64,000 bases of DNA. Source: Sva-07 sp963752815 (GTDB taxonomy: Bacteria > Actinomycetota > Acidimicrobiia > Acidimicrobiales > Ilumatobacteraceae). The position numbers and the translations under genes are program-made. Positions 1 to 12,188 of the stretch are shown here, piece by piece; positions within the stretch are counted from its first letter, which is position 1, and the number at the start of each line of letters is the position of its first letter. The stretch covers positions 41,082 through 105,081 of the forward strand of contig CAVVZI010000001.1 of assembly GCA_963752815.1 (NCBI GenBank). The letters run 5' to 3'. The notes below the pieces were generated by a model, which was not told the DNA's origin, made no database searches, and was given only the letters and a program-made list of their open reading frames with translations.

Positions 1-1
1 G

Positions 2-112
2 TCGCTGCTGCGCTACGGCACGGCCGGTACCGACGACAACGTGATCAACGCGTACAACTTCAACGGGTCGGTGCACTACCTGCTCGACGTGTACGCCGTC
101 GTACTGGCTTAG
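2..112 (+). CDS. C-terminal end of a probable secreted or surface protein (partial)
   Basis: An open frame enters from the left edge and stops at TAG 110-112, giving about 36 residues that end in NGSVHYLLDVYAVVLA. A short beta-strand-like tail with a pattern such as 'GSxxxLLDVYxxx' is common at the end of long secreted repeat proteins of Acidimicrobiia, so a surface protein is plausible. Only the tail is visible, so no domain can be named. The next gene starts 140 bases downstream on the same strand. Confidence 0.4.
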   Translation, partial: SLLRYGTAGTDDNVINAYNFNGSVHYLLDVYAVVLA

Positions 113-252
113 TTAGCTCGCTTGCGCCGTTGTGCGCCGGTAGGATTCGCGCCACCGAATCGCCGGGCTGATTCGATCGGTGCCTGAAGGCCCCTGCCCG
201 GTTCGTCCATCGAACCAGTTGCGCGCCCACGCGCCATCTTGAAGGGGAACCC

Positions 253-1751
<1,499 letters not shown>

Positions 1752-1757
1752 CTCCGT

Positions 1758-1802
1758 TCTCGTGAACTTCTTGCGGCGTATGTGCGCAAGAAGTTCACGA
1801 GA
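1758..1802. repeat. Dispersed palindrome family 1, copy 1 (probable bidirectional terminator)
   Basis: Perfect 18-base inverted repeat TCTCGTGAACTTCTTGCG (1758-1775) and its complement (1785-1802) around a 9-base loop. It sits between two convergent genes, directly after ahcY and abutting the stop codon of the next gene. The same arms recur at 45469-45518. There is no clear T-run. Confidence 0.85.
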
Positions 1803-2441
1803 TCACCGGGCGGTCGGGGCGTCGATGCTCGTCGCGACCGGACGTTCGCGGATGCTCAGCCGCGGCAGGAAGATCTGCACCATCGGGCCGATGCCGAGCG
1901 CGAACACGGCGGTACCGATCCCGATCGATCCACCGAGGGCGACACCCGCCAGGAGCACGAGCAGTTCGATGCCCGTGCGCGCCACGTGGATCGACACGCC
2001 GTGTCGCCCGAGCCCGGTCATGAGGCCGTCGCGCGGGCCGGGGCCCAGGCCGGCGCCGATGTACAGCCCTGAGCCGGCACCGATCACGACAACCCCGGCG
2101 AGCATCATCGCCACCCTGGGCACGAGCAACTCGGGCTCGGGAAGGATCGGCAGGAAGACGTCGACGAACAGGCCGATCGCGAACGCGTTCAGGATCGTGC
2201 CGAGGCCTGGCGACTCGCCGAGCGGGATCCACAGGAGCAGCAGGAGCACTCCGGTGATGATGATCACGGTGCCGACGGGAATTCCGGTGAGCTCGCTCAC
2301 GCCGGTGTGGAAGACGTCCCAGGGCGCCGCACCCAGGTCGGCATCGATCAGCAGAGCGATGCCGAGCCCGAACATGGCCAGCCCGGCCATGCAGCGTGCG
2401 ATTCGCTCGAACGCGCGGTCTTGGGGGATGAACCGGTGCAC
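1803..2441 (-). CDS. YczE/YitT-type integral membrane protein
   Basis: About 212 residues, mostly hydrophobic, with five or six likely membrane segments. Glycine-rich repeats such as GIALLIDADLGAAPWDV near the N-terminus and SGLYIGAGLGPGPRDG in the middle form the internally repeated pattern of the YczE/YyaS/YitT family of predicted transporters. The substrate is unknown. I chose the GTG at 2441 because TACCGT lies exactly six bases upstream, the spacing seen at other starts here; longer frames would run into a repeat region. It converges on ahcY with only the palindrome between them. Confidence 0.75.
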   Translation of the reverse strand: MHRFIPQDRAFERIARCMAGLAMFGLGIALLIDADLGAAPWDVFHTGVSELTGIPVGTVIIITGVLLLLLWIPLGESPGLGTILNAFAIGLFVDVFLPILPEPELLVPRVAMMLAGVVVIGAGSGLYIGAGLGPGPRDGLMTGLGRHGVSIHVARTGIELLVLLAGVALGGSIGIGTAVFALGIGPMVQIFLPRLSIRERPVATSIDAPTAR

Positions 2442-2447
2442 GCCTGC

Positions 2448-2453
2448 ACGGTA
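2448..2453 (-). promoter_or_regulatory. -10 hexamer TACCGT, leaderless start of the YczE-like gene
   Basis: TACCGT read on the minus strand lies six bases before the GTG at 2441, and no Shine-Dalgarno is present. This fits the TAnnnT -10 box of an actinobacterial housekeeping promoter with transcription starting at the start codon. Confidence 0.5.
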
Positions 2454-2484
2454 ACGACCCCGCAGCGCACGCCGTCCGACATTT

Positions 2485-2589
2485 TGCGGCAGACACTCTG
2501 ACCGCGGGCAGGCCGATCGACTGCCACAAACGATGCGGCGAAGTCTGTGGCAGACACTCTGACCGCGGGTCGGCCGATCGACTGCCACA
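2485..2589. repeat. Two tandem copies of a 44-base hairpin repeat
   Basis: The unit at 2485-2528 is repeated at 2546-2589 with about three differences; spacing is 61 bases. Each unit is framed by TGTGGCAG (TGCGGCAG in copy 1) and CTGCCACA, so each can fold into a stem. It lies in the divergent gap between the YczE-like gene and comF, unlike most other palindromes here, which follow gene ends. Confidence 0.8.
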
Positions 2590-2636
2590 TACGGGGCGCC
2601 GGCACGAGCCGGTCGAGAGTGTCAGACCCCTTCGTC

Positions 2637-3269
2637 ATGATCGATCACATGCTGCTCATGACACGTTGTGCCGGATGTGATGCCCCGGGTGCACCGGTGT
2701 GCACCACCTGCCGATTCGCCCTCGTCGGGCGAACACCCCGACCGCAGCCCCACGGCGTCCATGCCGCCGTGCCGTTCACCGGCCGGGCCCGCGACGTGGT
2801 CCTCGGCCTGAAGTACCGCAACCGGCGTCGCGTCGGCCGGCACCTCGCCGGACTCGTCGTGAACCAGATCGTCGAACGTGGCGATCACCGGCGGATCGAC
2901 GTGGTCACGTGGGCACCGACCAGCGCCGCTCGCCGCCGCGAGCGTGGCTTCGACCAGGGCGAAGTGTTGGCCCGCCACATCGGGGCCCAGCTCGGCGTGC
3001 CCGTGCGCCGGCTGCTCGATCGCACGTCGTCGGACGGCCCGCAGACCGGCCGGACCCGTCGGGAGCGACTCGCCAGCTCGCTGTTCCGGGCCCGACCCGA
3101 CGTCCGCGACATGTCGGTGCTGGTGGTCGACGACGTCGTCACCACCGGCGCCACCATGACGCATGCTGCGCACGCCCTTGCAGCGGCGGGCGCGGCCGAG
3201 GTGTTGCTGTACGCCGTGGCGTCCACACCGGCCGCGGTCGGTCGGCGCGGGCTCGCGGCGGTCGCATGA
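2637..3269 (+). CDS. ComF family phosphoribosyltransferase-like protein
   Basis: About 210 residues. The N-terminus has a zinc-ribbon CxxC pair (RCAGCDAPG and CTTCRF), followed by a PRTase type I domain with VLGLKYRNRRRVGRHLA, RRRERGFDQGEVLARHI and the PRPP loop VLVVDDVVTTGATM. This is the ComF/GntX architecture; ComF is linked to DNA uptake in competent bacteria, but in actinobacteria the role is not established. ATG 2637 is followed directly by the cysteines; no strong Shine-Dalgarno is seen, so the start is approximate. It precedes secA, as in many genomes where comF lies beside secA/prfB. Confidence 0.85.
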   Translation: MIDHMLLMTRCAGCDAPGAPVCTTCRFALVGRTPRPQPHGVHAAVPFTGRARDVVLGLKYRNRRRVGRHLAGLVVNQIVERGDHRRIDVVTWAPTSAARRRERGFDQGEVLARHIGAQLGVPVRRLLDRTSSDGPQTGRTRRERLASSLFRARPDVRDMSVLVVDDVVTTGATMTHAAHALAAAGAAEVLLYAVASTPAAVGRRGLAAVA

Positions 3270-3322
3270 TCGAGGAGACACGACGGCCGCCCCGCCGATC
3301 ACCGCCGAGAAGTGCCTGCCGA

Positions 3323-3328
3323 TAGGCT
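3323..3328 (+). promoter_or_regulatory. -10 hexamer TAGGCT before secA
   Basis: TAGGCT ends ten bases before the secA ATG at 3339. There is no Shine-Dalgarno, so the transcript would have at most a few leader bases. Confidence 0.4.
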
Positions 3329-3338
3329 CGATCGCTGC

Positions 3339-6141
<2,803 letters not shown>

Positions 6142-6168
6142 ACGGCGCGGCCGCGGCGCCCATCGATC

Positions 6169-7278
6169 ATGCGTGACTTCACCCAGGACATCCGCGACGT
6201 GCAGCGCCGCGTCGACGAAGCGGCGAGCTATCTGGCGATCGGCGAGAACCGCGAACGGCTCGCCGTGCTCGAGGCCGAGGTTGCCGAACCCGGGCTGTGG
6301 GACGACCAGGAGCGGGCGAAGAAGCTCAACACGGAATACGCCAATGTCCGCGACGACCTGACGACGTTCGACGATCTGACCGAACGGGTCGGCGAGGTCG
6401 AGGTGCTGCACGAGCTCGCTCGCGAGGAGGATGACGAATCGCAGGAGCCGGACATTGCCGACGCGATCGCCGGGATCCGCACCACGCTCGACCAGCTCGA
6501 GTTGCGCAGCCTGTTCACGGGCGAGCACGACGACAGCGACTGCATCGTGCAGATCAACGCGAAGGACGGCGGCGTCGACGCCCAGGACTTCGCCGAGATG
6601 CTGCTGCGGATGTACGAGCGCTGGTGTGAACGCCGCGGCTTCACCATCAGTCTCAACTACGTGTCCGAAGGGGCCGAGGCCGGCATCATGTCGGCCGAGG
6701 TCACCATCACCGGCCGCTACGCCTACGGTCTGATGACCGCCGAGCGGGGCACGCACCGGCTCGTGCGGATCAGCCCGTTCGACAACCAGGGACGTCGTCA
6801 GACGTCGTTCGCCGCCGTGCAGGTGTGGCCGTTGCTCGACGACGTCGACGTCGAGATCGACGACTCCGACATCCGCATGGAGGTGTTCCGGGCGTCGGGC
6901 GCCGGTGGCCAGCACATCAACAAGACGTCGTCGGCGGTGCGGTTGATCCACGAGCCGACCGGCCTGATCGCCAGTTCGCAGGAGGAGCGCAGCCAGCTCC
7001 AGAACCGTGAGCGGGCGATGGGGCGCCTCACGGCGATGATCGCGGCGAAGGCCGAGGAAGACCGCGCCGCCGAACTCGATTCGATCGCCGGCCGGCAGGC
7101 GCAGGTCGGCTGGGGGAGCCAGATCCGCAGCTACGTGCTGCAGCCGTATCAGATGGTGAAGGATCTGCGCACCGAGGTCGAGACGAGCAACGTGCAAGGC
7201 GTGCTCGACGGCGACATCGACGAACTCGTCGAGGGCTACCTCCGCTGGCGGAGAGAGAACGCCGAATCGTCCGTGTGA
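6169..7278 (+). CDS. prfB: Peptide chain release factor 2
   Basis: Terminates translation at UGA and UAA codons on the ribosome. 369 residues in one uninterrupted frame: N-terminal helical domain, the stop-codon-reading SPF tripeptide (RISPFDNQGRRQTSF) and the peptidyl-transferase-centre GGQ motif (ASGAGGQHINKTSSAVRL). The start ATG 6169 gives MRDFTQDIRDVQRRVDEA. Many bacteria carry a programmed +1 frameshift near codon 26 of prfB; here none is present, as expected in actinobacteria. It lies between secA and ftsEX, the classic order. Confidence 0.95.
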   Translation: MRDFTQDIRDVQRRVDEAASYLAIGENRERLAVLEAEVAEPGLWDDQERAKKLNTEYANVRDDLTTFDDLTERVGEVEVLHELAREEDDESQEPDIADAIAGIRTTLDQLELRSLFTGEHDDSDCIVQINAKDGGVDAQDFAEMLLRMYERWCERRGFTISLNYVSEGAEAGIMSAEVTITGRYAYGLMTAERGTHRLVRISPFDNQGRRQTSFAAVQVWPLLDDVDVEIDDSDIRMEVFRASGAGGQHINKTSSAVRLIHEPTGLIASSQEERSQLQNRERAMGRLTAMIAAKAEEDRAAELDSIAGRQAQVGWGSQIRSYVLQPYQMVKDLRTEVETSNVQGVLDGDIDELVEGYLRWRRENAESSV

Positions 7279-7289
7279 CGACGGTCATT

Positions 7290-7307
7290 CGTCACCCGAG
7301 GGTGACG
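7290..7307. terminator. Short perfect hairpin after prfB
   Basis: CGTCACCC and GGGTGACG form an 8-base perfect stem with a 2-base centre, just after the prfB stop and 54 bases before ftsE. No T-run follows, so it could be a weak terminator or a protein-binding palindrome. Confidence 0.4.
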
Positions 7308-7360
7308 TTCGGTCAACAGGGCTGGGCGATACCCTGCATGAGCCTTTCGGCGGTGTCCCC

Positions 7361-8038
<678 letters not shown>

Positions 8039-8050
8039 GCTGATCGAACC

Positions 8051-8953
8051 ATGTGGTCCCGCCTCCGGTACACCCTGCGCGAAACGTTCGACAGTTTCCG
8101 CCGCAACGCCACCCTCACGGTGGCTGCGATCATCACTGCCGCGATCTCGCTGCTCGGGGTGGGGCTCACCCTCCTCAGCCAGCACGCCTTCGACAACCTC
8201 CTGTCCCGTTGGGAGGGTGGTGTCGAGATGATCGTCTTCATGCGGCCGACCGCCACCGACGACCAGAAGGCGATCGTCGAACAGGCGCTCAAGGATCAGG
8301 ATCAGTTCATCGAGAGCTACACCTACTGCGACGCGACGTGTTCGCTCGCCGAGGCCGATCGCGTGCTCGCCGGCGAACCAGGCGTTCGTGACCTGCTCGA
8401 CGAGAGCAACATCACCACCCAGTTCAAGGCGGTGCCGACCGAGGGCACCGACGTCGAGCTGCTCAGACAGCTGTCGACCGCGTTCGAGGAACTACCGAGC
8501 GTGTTCGAGGTGAAGTTCGCCGAGGACCAGATCAGCCTGATCTCCCAGCTCCAGAGTTTCTTCGGGTTCCGCCTGCTGTTGCTGTCGGGCTTCCTGCTGT
8601 TCGCCGCGGTGCTACTGATCTGGAACACGATCCGAACGGCGATCTTCGCCCGTCGGCGGGAGATCGAGGTGATGAAACTCGTCGGCGCGACCGACTGGTT
8701 CATCCGCATCCCGTTCATGCTCGAGGGCCTGCTCCACGGCATCATTGGCGGAGCTGTCGCCAGTGTCGGGTTGTGGGCTTGGAACAGCCAGTGGACGAGC
8801 GGCGTGAAGGACTTCCCGCCGAACAGTGGGTTCGCCGCGTTGGTCGTCGTCGACGGCTACGACAAGACGGTGATGCTGATCATGATCGCCATCGGTGCCC
8901 TCGCCGGCGCGATCGGATCGGGTATCGCCGCCTCCCGCTTCTTGGATATCTAG
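8051..8953 (+). CDS. ftsX: Cell division protein FtsX
   Basis: Membrane partner of FtsE that passes ATP-driven movement to extracellular cell-wall hydrolases. 300 residues with the family topology: a first membrane helix near residues 25-45 (AAIITAAISLLGVGLTLL), an extracellular domain (about 50-170) containing two cysteines (YCDATC), then three helices near 175-199, 222-244 and 275-296. Start ATG 8051 gives MWSRLRYTLRETF. No endopeptidase gene follows; the next gene is a crotonase. Confidence 0.93.
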   Translation: MWSRLRYTLRETFDSFRRNATLTVAAIITAAISLLGVGLTLLSQHAFDNLLSRWEGGVEMIVFMRPTATDDQKAIVEQALKDQDQFIESYTYCDATCSLAEADRVLAGEPGVRDLLDESNITTQFKAVPTEGTDVELLRQLSTAFEELPSVFEVKFAEDQISLISQLQSFFGFRLLLLSGFLLFAAVLLIWNTIRTAIFARRREIEVMKLVGATDWFIRIPFMLEGLLHGIIGGAVASVGLWAWNSQWTSGVKDFPPNSGFAALVVVDGYDKTVMLIMIAIGALAGAIGSGIAASRFLDI

Positions 8954-8987
8954 CGGGGCCGCTTCTCCCTGCGTCGGGTCCGATCGT

Positions 8988-8993
8988 TACGTT
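8988..8993 (+). promoter_or_regulatory. -10 hexamer TACGTT, leaderless start of the crotonase gene
   Basis: TACGTT lies exactly six bases before ATG 9000; the same TACGTT-N6-ATG arrangement occurs at 15778-15792. No Shine-Dalgarno is present. Confidence 0.5.
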
Positions 8994-8999
8994 CCTTCA

Positions 9000-9860
9000 A
9001 TGGAATACACCCAGATCTTGTACGACGTCGAGGACAACATCGCGACGATCACGTTGAATCGTCCCGACCGGATGAACGCGTTCACCGGGACGATGATGTA
9101 CGAGTTGGTCGACGCGTTCGATCAGATCGATGCGGACGACGACGTCCGCGCCGTCATCATGACGGGCGCGGGGCGGGGGTTCTGTGCCGGCGCCGACCTC
9201 GGCGGGGGAGGCGAAACGTTCGCCCGTGGAGGCAGCGACATCCAGACGCCCCAGGGAGTGCCGCGCGACGGTGGCGGAATCGTCAGCCTGCGCATCTTCG
9301 AGTGCACCAAGCCGGTGATCGGGGCGATCAACGGAGCCGCGGTCGGCGTCGGCGTCACGATGACCCTGCCGATGGACATCCGGCTGGCGAGCGATCAGGC
9401 CAAGTTCGGTTTCGTGTTCGCCCGCCGCGGGATCGTGCCCGAGGCGTGCTCGTCGTGGTTCCTCCCACGGGTGGTCGGCATCAGCCGCGCCGCCGAGTGG
9501 TGCTACAGCGGCCGCGTCTTCCCCGCTGACGAGGCGCTGGCGGGCGGGCTGGTGCGCAGCGTGCACCCCGCCGACGAACTGCTGGGTGTCGCCAATGGCA
9601 TCGCCCGCGAGATCGCCGACAACACCGCGCCCGTCTCGGTCGCGCTCACGCGGCAGATGTTGTGGCGGATGCTGGGCGCCTCGCACCCGATGGAGGCCCA
9701 CCGCGTGGACTCGCGCGGCATCCAGAGTCGCGGAGCGAGCGACGACGCCCGCGAGGGTGTCGACAGCTTCCTCGAGAAGCGACCGGCGGTGTACCCGGTC
9801 AAGGTCAGCGACGGGTTGCCGGACATCTTCCCCGACTACACGGAGCCCACATTCCACTGA
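9000..9860 (+). CDS. Enoyl-CoA hydratase/isomerase family protein
   Basis: Crotonase-fold enzyme of about 286 residues acting on a CoA thioester. Visible motifs: NRPDRMNAFTGTM, the first oxyanion-hole segment GAGRGFCAGADL, the second segment INGAAVGVGVTMTLPMDIRLAS, and a C-terminal SFLEKRPAVYP. An insertion of about 25 residues with GGGGETFARGGSD follows the CAGADL motif. Hydratase, isomerase or another crotonase activity cannot be told apart from the sequence. Start ATG 9000 is supported by TACGTT six bases upstream; the frame is open further upstream but that part is not family-like. Confidence 0.85.
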   Translation: MEYTQILYDVEDNIATITLNRPDRMNAFTGTMMYELVDAFDQIDADDDVRAVIMTGAGRGFCAGADLGGGGETFARGGSDIQTPQGVPRDGGGIVSLRIFECTKPVIGAINGAAVGVGVTMTLPMDIRLASDQAKFGFVFARRGIVPEACSSWFLPRVVGISRAAEWCYSGRVFPADEALAGGLVRSVHPADELLGVANGIAREIADNTAPVSVALTRQMLWRMLGASHPMEAHRVDSRGIQSRGASDDAREGVDSFLEKRPAVYPVKVSDGLPDIFPDYTEPTFH

Positions 9861-9987
9861 ATCTGCGTGACAGCTGGTTCCCACAGCGGTCCATCAAATG
9901 TTACGATTCGGTGACGGACGGGTAGACGTTCCTCGACACATTCCAGCACCCCAACCCACCAGCGGCGGGCGGAGAATCGAGCGAGTC

Positions 9988-10299
9988 ATGACCATCCAGT
10001 ACCGAGGCCACAGCGTCATCGACCAGGACCGGCACATGATCGGAACGATCGACGACGTGCTGTACGACGCTGAAGGATCGCCGACCTGGGCGATCGTCGA
10101 CGTCGGCCTGCTGCGAGCGTCGCACTTCGTGCCGATCGAGGTCGGCTACACGGCGGACGACGGCGCCTTCGTCGTGCCGTTCGACAAGCAGACGGTGACG
10201 TCGGCTCCCAAGGCCGACCGGTCACACACGATCGACCCGGCGACCGAGACCGAACTGCGTCAGTACTACGGAATCAGAGACGAGCACGGCGCGAACTGA
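9988..10299 (+). CDS. PRC-barrel domain protein
   Basis: 103 residues. MTIQYRGHSVIDQDRHMIGT followed by IDDVLYDAEGSPTWAIVDVGLLRASHF and VPIEVGY is a typical PRC-barrel, the small beta-barrel of RimM and photosynthetic reaction-centre H subunits. Stand-alone copies are widespread in actinobacteria and often stress-linked, but no specific role can be given. The tail ends in a short acidic segment (PATETELRQYYGIRDEHGAN). ATG 9988 is the first start that leads straight into the domain; upstream sequence in frame is not family-like. Confidence 0.75.
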   Translation: MTIQYRGHSVIDQDRHMIGTIDDVLYDAEGSPTWAIVDVGLLRASHFVPIEVGYTADDGAFVVPFDKQTVTSAPKADRSHTIDPATETELRQYYGIRDEHGAN

Positions 10300-10333
10300 C
10301 AACGATCGTCGCGGGTCAGCTGAGTAGTTCCTG

Positions 10334-10372
10334 CAACCGCTCGTGTCGGTGTGTCAACCGACACGGCGGTTG
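10334..10372. terminator. Hairpin after the PRC-barrel gene
   Basis: Nested stem: CAACCG / CGGTTG outside and an 8-base perfect pair GTGTCGGT / ACCGACAC inside, 35 bases after the PRC-barrel stop. A probable terminator without a T-run. The rest of 10300-10466 shows only the Shine-Dalgarno of the next gene. Confidence 0.5.
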
Positions 10373-10466
10373 TGGGAATTCCTCAAGTATCTGAACGTTC
10401 TACCCGATGTCATGAACAGCGGGGGCACGAGGTACGTGCCCGGGAAAACATCGAGCGGAGCAGGCA

Positions 10467-10679
10467 ATGAACACGATCGTTTTGGAGCGACTGAACACCG
10501 GCGACGTCATCGAGATGACGACCGTCGACAACGAAGTGATCACGGTGCTGGTTCTGCTCGCCACCGACGATGCGCTCGTCCTCGACCCGTGCAACGACGA
10601 GACACCGTTCGTGCTGCGGCTCGAAGAGTTGACGGAGTACCGCCGGTTCGACGCCGAGTCGATGTTCGCTGACGCCTGA
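10467..10679 (+). CDS. Small conserved-looking hypothetical protein (70 aa)
   Basis: 70 residues, MNTIVLERLNTGDVIEMTTV followed by DNEVITVLVLLATDDALVLDP and a tail FVLRLEELTEYRRFDAESMF. A Shine-Dalgarno GGAG lies at 10457-10460, six bases before ATG 10467, unlike most genes here, which supports real translation. The alternating hydrophobic pattern suggests a small beta-barrel fold, but I do not recognise a family. A strong hairpin with T-run follows at 10763. Confidence 0.55.
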   Translation: MNTIVLERLNTGDVIEMTTVDNEVITVLVLLATDDALVLDPCNDETPFVLRLEELTEYRRFDAESMFADA

Positions 10680-10761
10680 ACCGAGGGAGCGGGGTAGTCA
10701 GCGACCCGCAGCATCTTCCGGAACGGATCCCTCCCTCTTTTCCGTTCGGGAGAACTCCCCC

Positions 10762-10767
10762 TAGCGT
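10762..10767 (+). promoter_or_regulatory. -10 hexamer TAGCGT of glbO, embedded in a terminator
   Basis: TAGCGT ends seven bases before GTG 10775. The hexamer forms part of the left arm of the hairpin at 10763-10797, so promoter, start codon and terminator overlap. Confidence 0.45.
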
Positions 10768-10803
10768 GGGCGCCGTGTCAGACACGGCGCCCACGCTGTT
10801 TTT
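10763..10803 (+). terminator. Strong intrinsic terminator overlapping the glbO start
   Basis: A near-perfect 17-base inverted repeat (10763-10779 and 10781-10797, core GGCGCCGTGTC / GACACGGCGCC) is followed by GTTTTT (10798-10803), the only textbook stem-plus-T-run in the window. It would end the transcript of the 70-aa gene. It contains both candidate GTG starts (10766, 10775) of the globin gene. Confidence 0.75.
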
Positions 10804-11200
10804 CCGAGTCGGCGGCATGCCGTTCTTCGAACGCCTCGTCGACGCGTTCTACGCCGGCGTCGCCACCGACGATGTACTGCTTCCGCTCTATCCCGAACAG
10901 CCCGACCTGACGGGTGCGCGTCACCGGTTGACGCTCTTCCTGGCCCAGTACTGGGGTGGGCCCACGACGTACTCCGACGAGCGTGGCCATCCCCGCCTTC
11001 GGATGCGCCACTTCCCGTACCTCGTCGGGCCCGCCCAGCGCGATCGCTGGCTGCACCACATGGGGGCCGCGGTCGCCGCGGTGTGCGACGACCCCGCGGT
11101 GTCCGACGAGCTGATGACCTACTTCGTGAACACGGCCGAGCACATGCGCAACGACACCGGGCTGCCGATCACGTCGGCAAATTACGGCACCGGTCGCTAG
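10775..11200 (+). CDS. glbO: Truncated haemoglobin, group II (GlbO type)
   Basis: Small haem protein that binds oxygen and reacts with NO or peroxides. About 141 residues: TLFFRVGGMPFFERLVDAFYAG, PLYPE, the hallmark FLAQYWGGPTTYSDERGHPR, LRMRHFPYLVG with the proximal histidine, and RWLHHM with the conserved tryptophan at G8. I favour GTG 10775 (MSDTAPTLFF) because TAGCGT lies seven bases upstream; GTG 10766 is the alternative. Either start is inside a strong hairpin, so if a transcript began upstream its start codon would be buried. Confidence 0.88.
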   Translation: MSDTAPTLFFRVGGMPFFERLVDAFYAGVATDDVLLPLYPEQPDLTGARHRLTLFLAQYWGGPTTYSDERGHPRLRMRHFPYLVGPAQRDRWLHHMGAAVAAVCDDPAVSDELMTYFVNTAEHMRNDTGLPITSANYGTGR

Positions 11201-11203
11201 CGT
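11198..11203 (+). promoter_or_regulatory. -10 hexamer TAGCGT before the ABC ATPase gene
   Basis: TAGCGT overlaps the TAG stop of glbO (11198-11200) and ends ten bases before ATG 11214. No Shine-Dalgarno is seen. Confidence 0.35.
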
Positions 11204-11213
11204 CACTCGGTGC

Positions 11214-12188
11214 ATGGCGGCCATCCGAGTCGAGCATCTGCGTAAGCAGTACGCGGACACCCGGGCCGTCGACGACCTCTCGTTCGGTGTCGCGGCTGGA
11301 GAGGTGTACGCCCTGCTCGGCGAGAACGGCGCCGGCAAATCGACCACGATCGAGATCCTCGAAGGCCATCGCGAGGCGACCTCGGGCATCGTCGAGGTGC
11401 TCGAGCGGGATCCTTGGAACGCTGGGCGCGAGTTCCGCGATCGCATCGGGATCGTTCTGCAGTCGTCGGGCATCGAGACCGAGTTCACGGTCCGTGAGGT
11501 CGTCGAGCTGTATGGCGGGTGTTATCGATCACCACGATCGCTCGACGAGGTCGTCGCTCTCGCCGGACTCGACGAGAAGATCGATGCGCGGATCGGCTCG
11601 TTGTCGGGCGGCCAGCGCCGAAGGGTCGATCTCGCGCTGGGGATTCTCGGGCGGCCTGACGTGCTGTTCCTCGACGAGCCGACCACCGGCTTCGATCCCG
11701 CGGCGCGCCGTCGCTCGTGGGACCTCATCGAGTCGCTCGGGAGCGATGGCACCACGGTGCTTCTCACCACGCACTACCTCGACGAGGCCGAACATCTCGC
11801 CGACCGTGTCGGCGTGCTCGCCGCTGGTCGTCTGATCGCCGAGGGAACACCCGAGGAGCTCATCAACCGCACGAGCGGCACCGTCGTCAGTTTCATGCTC
11901 CCCGACTCGGTGGTGCCGGCCGATGCCCCATCGATATTCGCGCCCCTCGTCGGCGCCGACGTCCGCGTCGCGGGTCGCCTCGTCGAGGCGTCGATCGATC
12001 ACCCCACGGCAGCCGTGCATCGACTGACCGGATGGGCGCTGGAGGCGGGCGTCGAACTCGAGTCGCTCGCCGTGCACCGGGCCTCACTCGAAGACGTCTA
12101 CCTGTCCCTCACGTCAGGGACGTCGGAGGAACGGACGCCCGACGCCGAGCGGTCGACATCCGAAGTCATCGCCGGGGAGTCGCCGTGA
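11214..12188 (+). CDS. ABC transporter ATP-binding protein (DrrA/CcmA type)
   Basis: 324 residues: Walker A GENGAGKST, signature SLSGGQRRRVDLALGI, Walker B VLFLDEPTTGFD and switch TTHYLDEAEHLADRVGVLAAGR, followed by a C-terminal extension of about 100 residues ending ASLEDVYLSLTSG. This is the layout of drug, antibiotic or polysaccharide exporter ATPases. The permease starts inside its stop codon (GTGA at 12185), so the two form one unit. The substrate cannot be inferred. Confidence 0.9.
   Translation: MAAIRVEHLRKQYADTRAVDDLSFGVAAGEVYALLGENGAGKSTTIEILEGHREATSGIVEVLERDPWNAGREFRDRIGIVLQSSGIETEFTVREVVELYGGCYRSPRSLDEVVALAGLDEKIDARIGSLSGGQRRRVDLALGILGRPDVLFLDEPTTGFDPAARRRSWDLIESLGSDGTTVLLTTHYLDEAEHLADRVGVLAAGRLIAEGTPEELINRTSGTVVSFMLPDSVVPADAPSIFAPLVGADVRVAGRLVEASIDHPTAAVHRLTGWALEAGVELESLAVHRASLEDVYLSLTSGTSEERTPDAERSTSEVIAGESP

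Noticed and set aside
113..252. SAH- or SAM-type riboswitch upstream of ahcY
   Set aside because: The leader has some stems but I could not match the conserved core of either class; no claim made without a covariance search.
6169..6300. Programmed +1 frameshift in prfB
   Set aside because: The frame is continuous with no early in-frame UGA.
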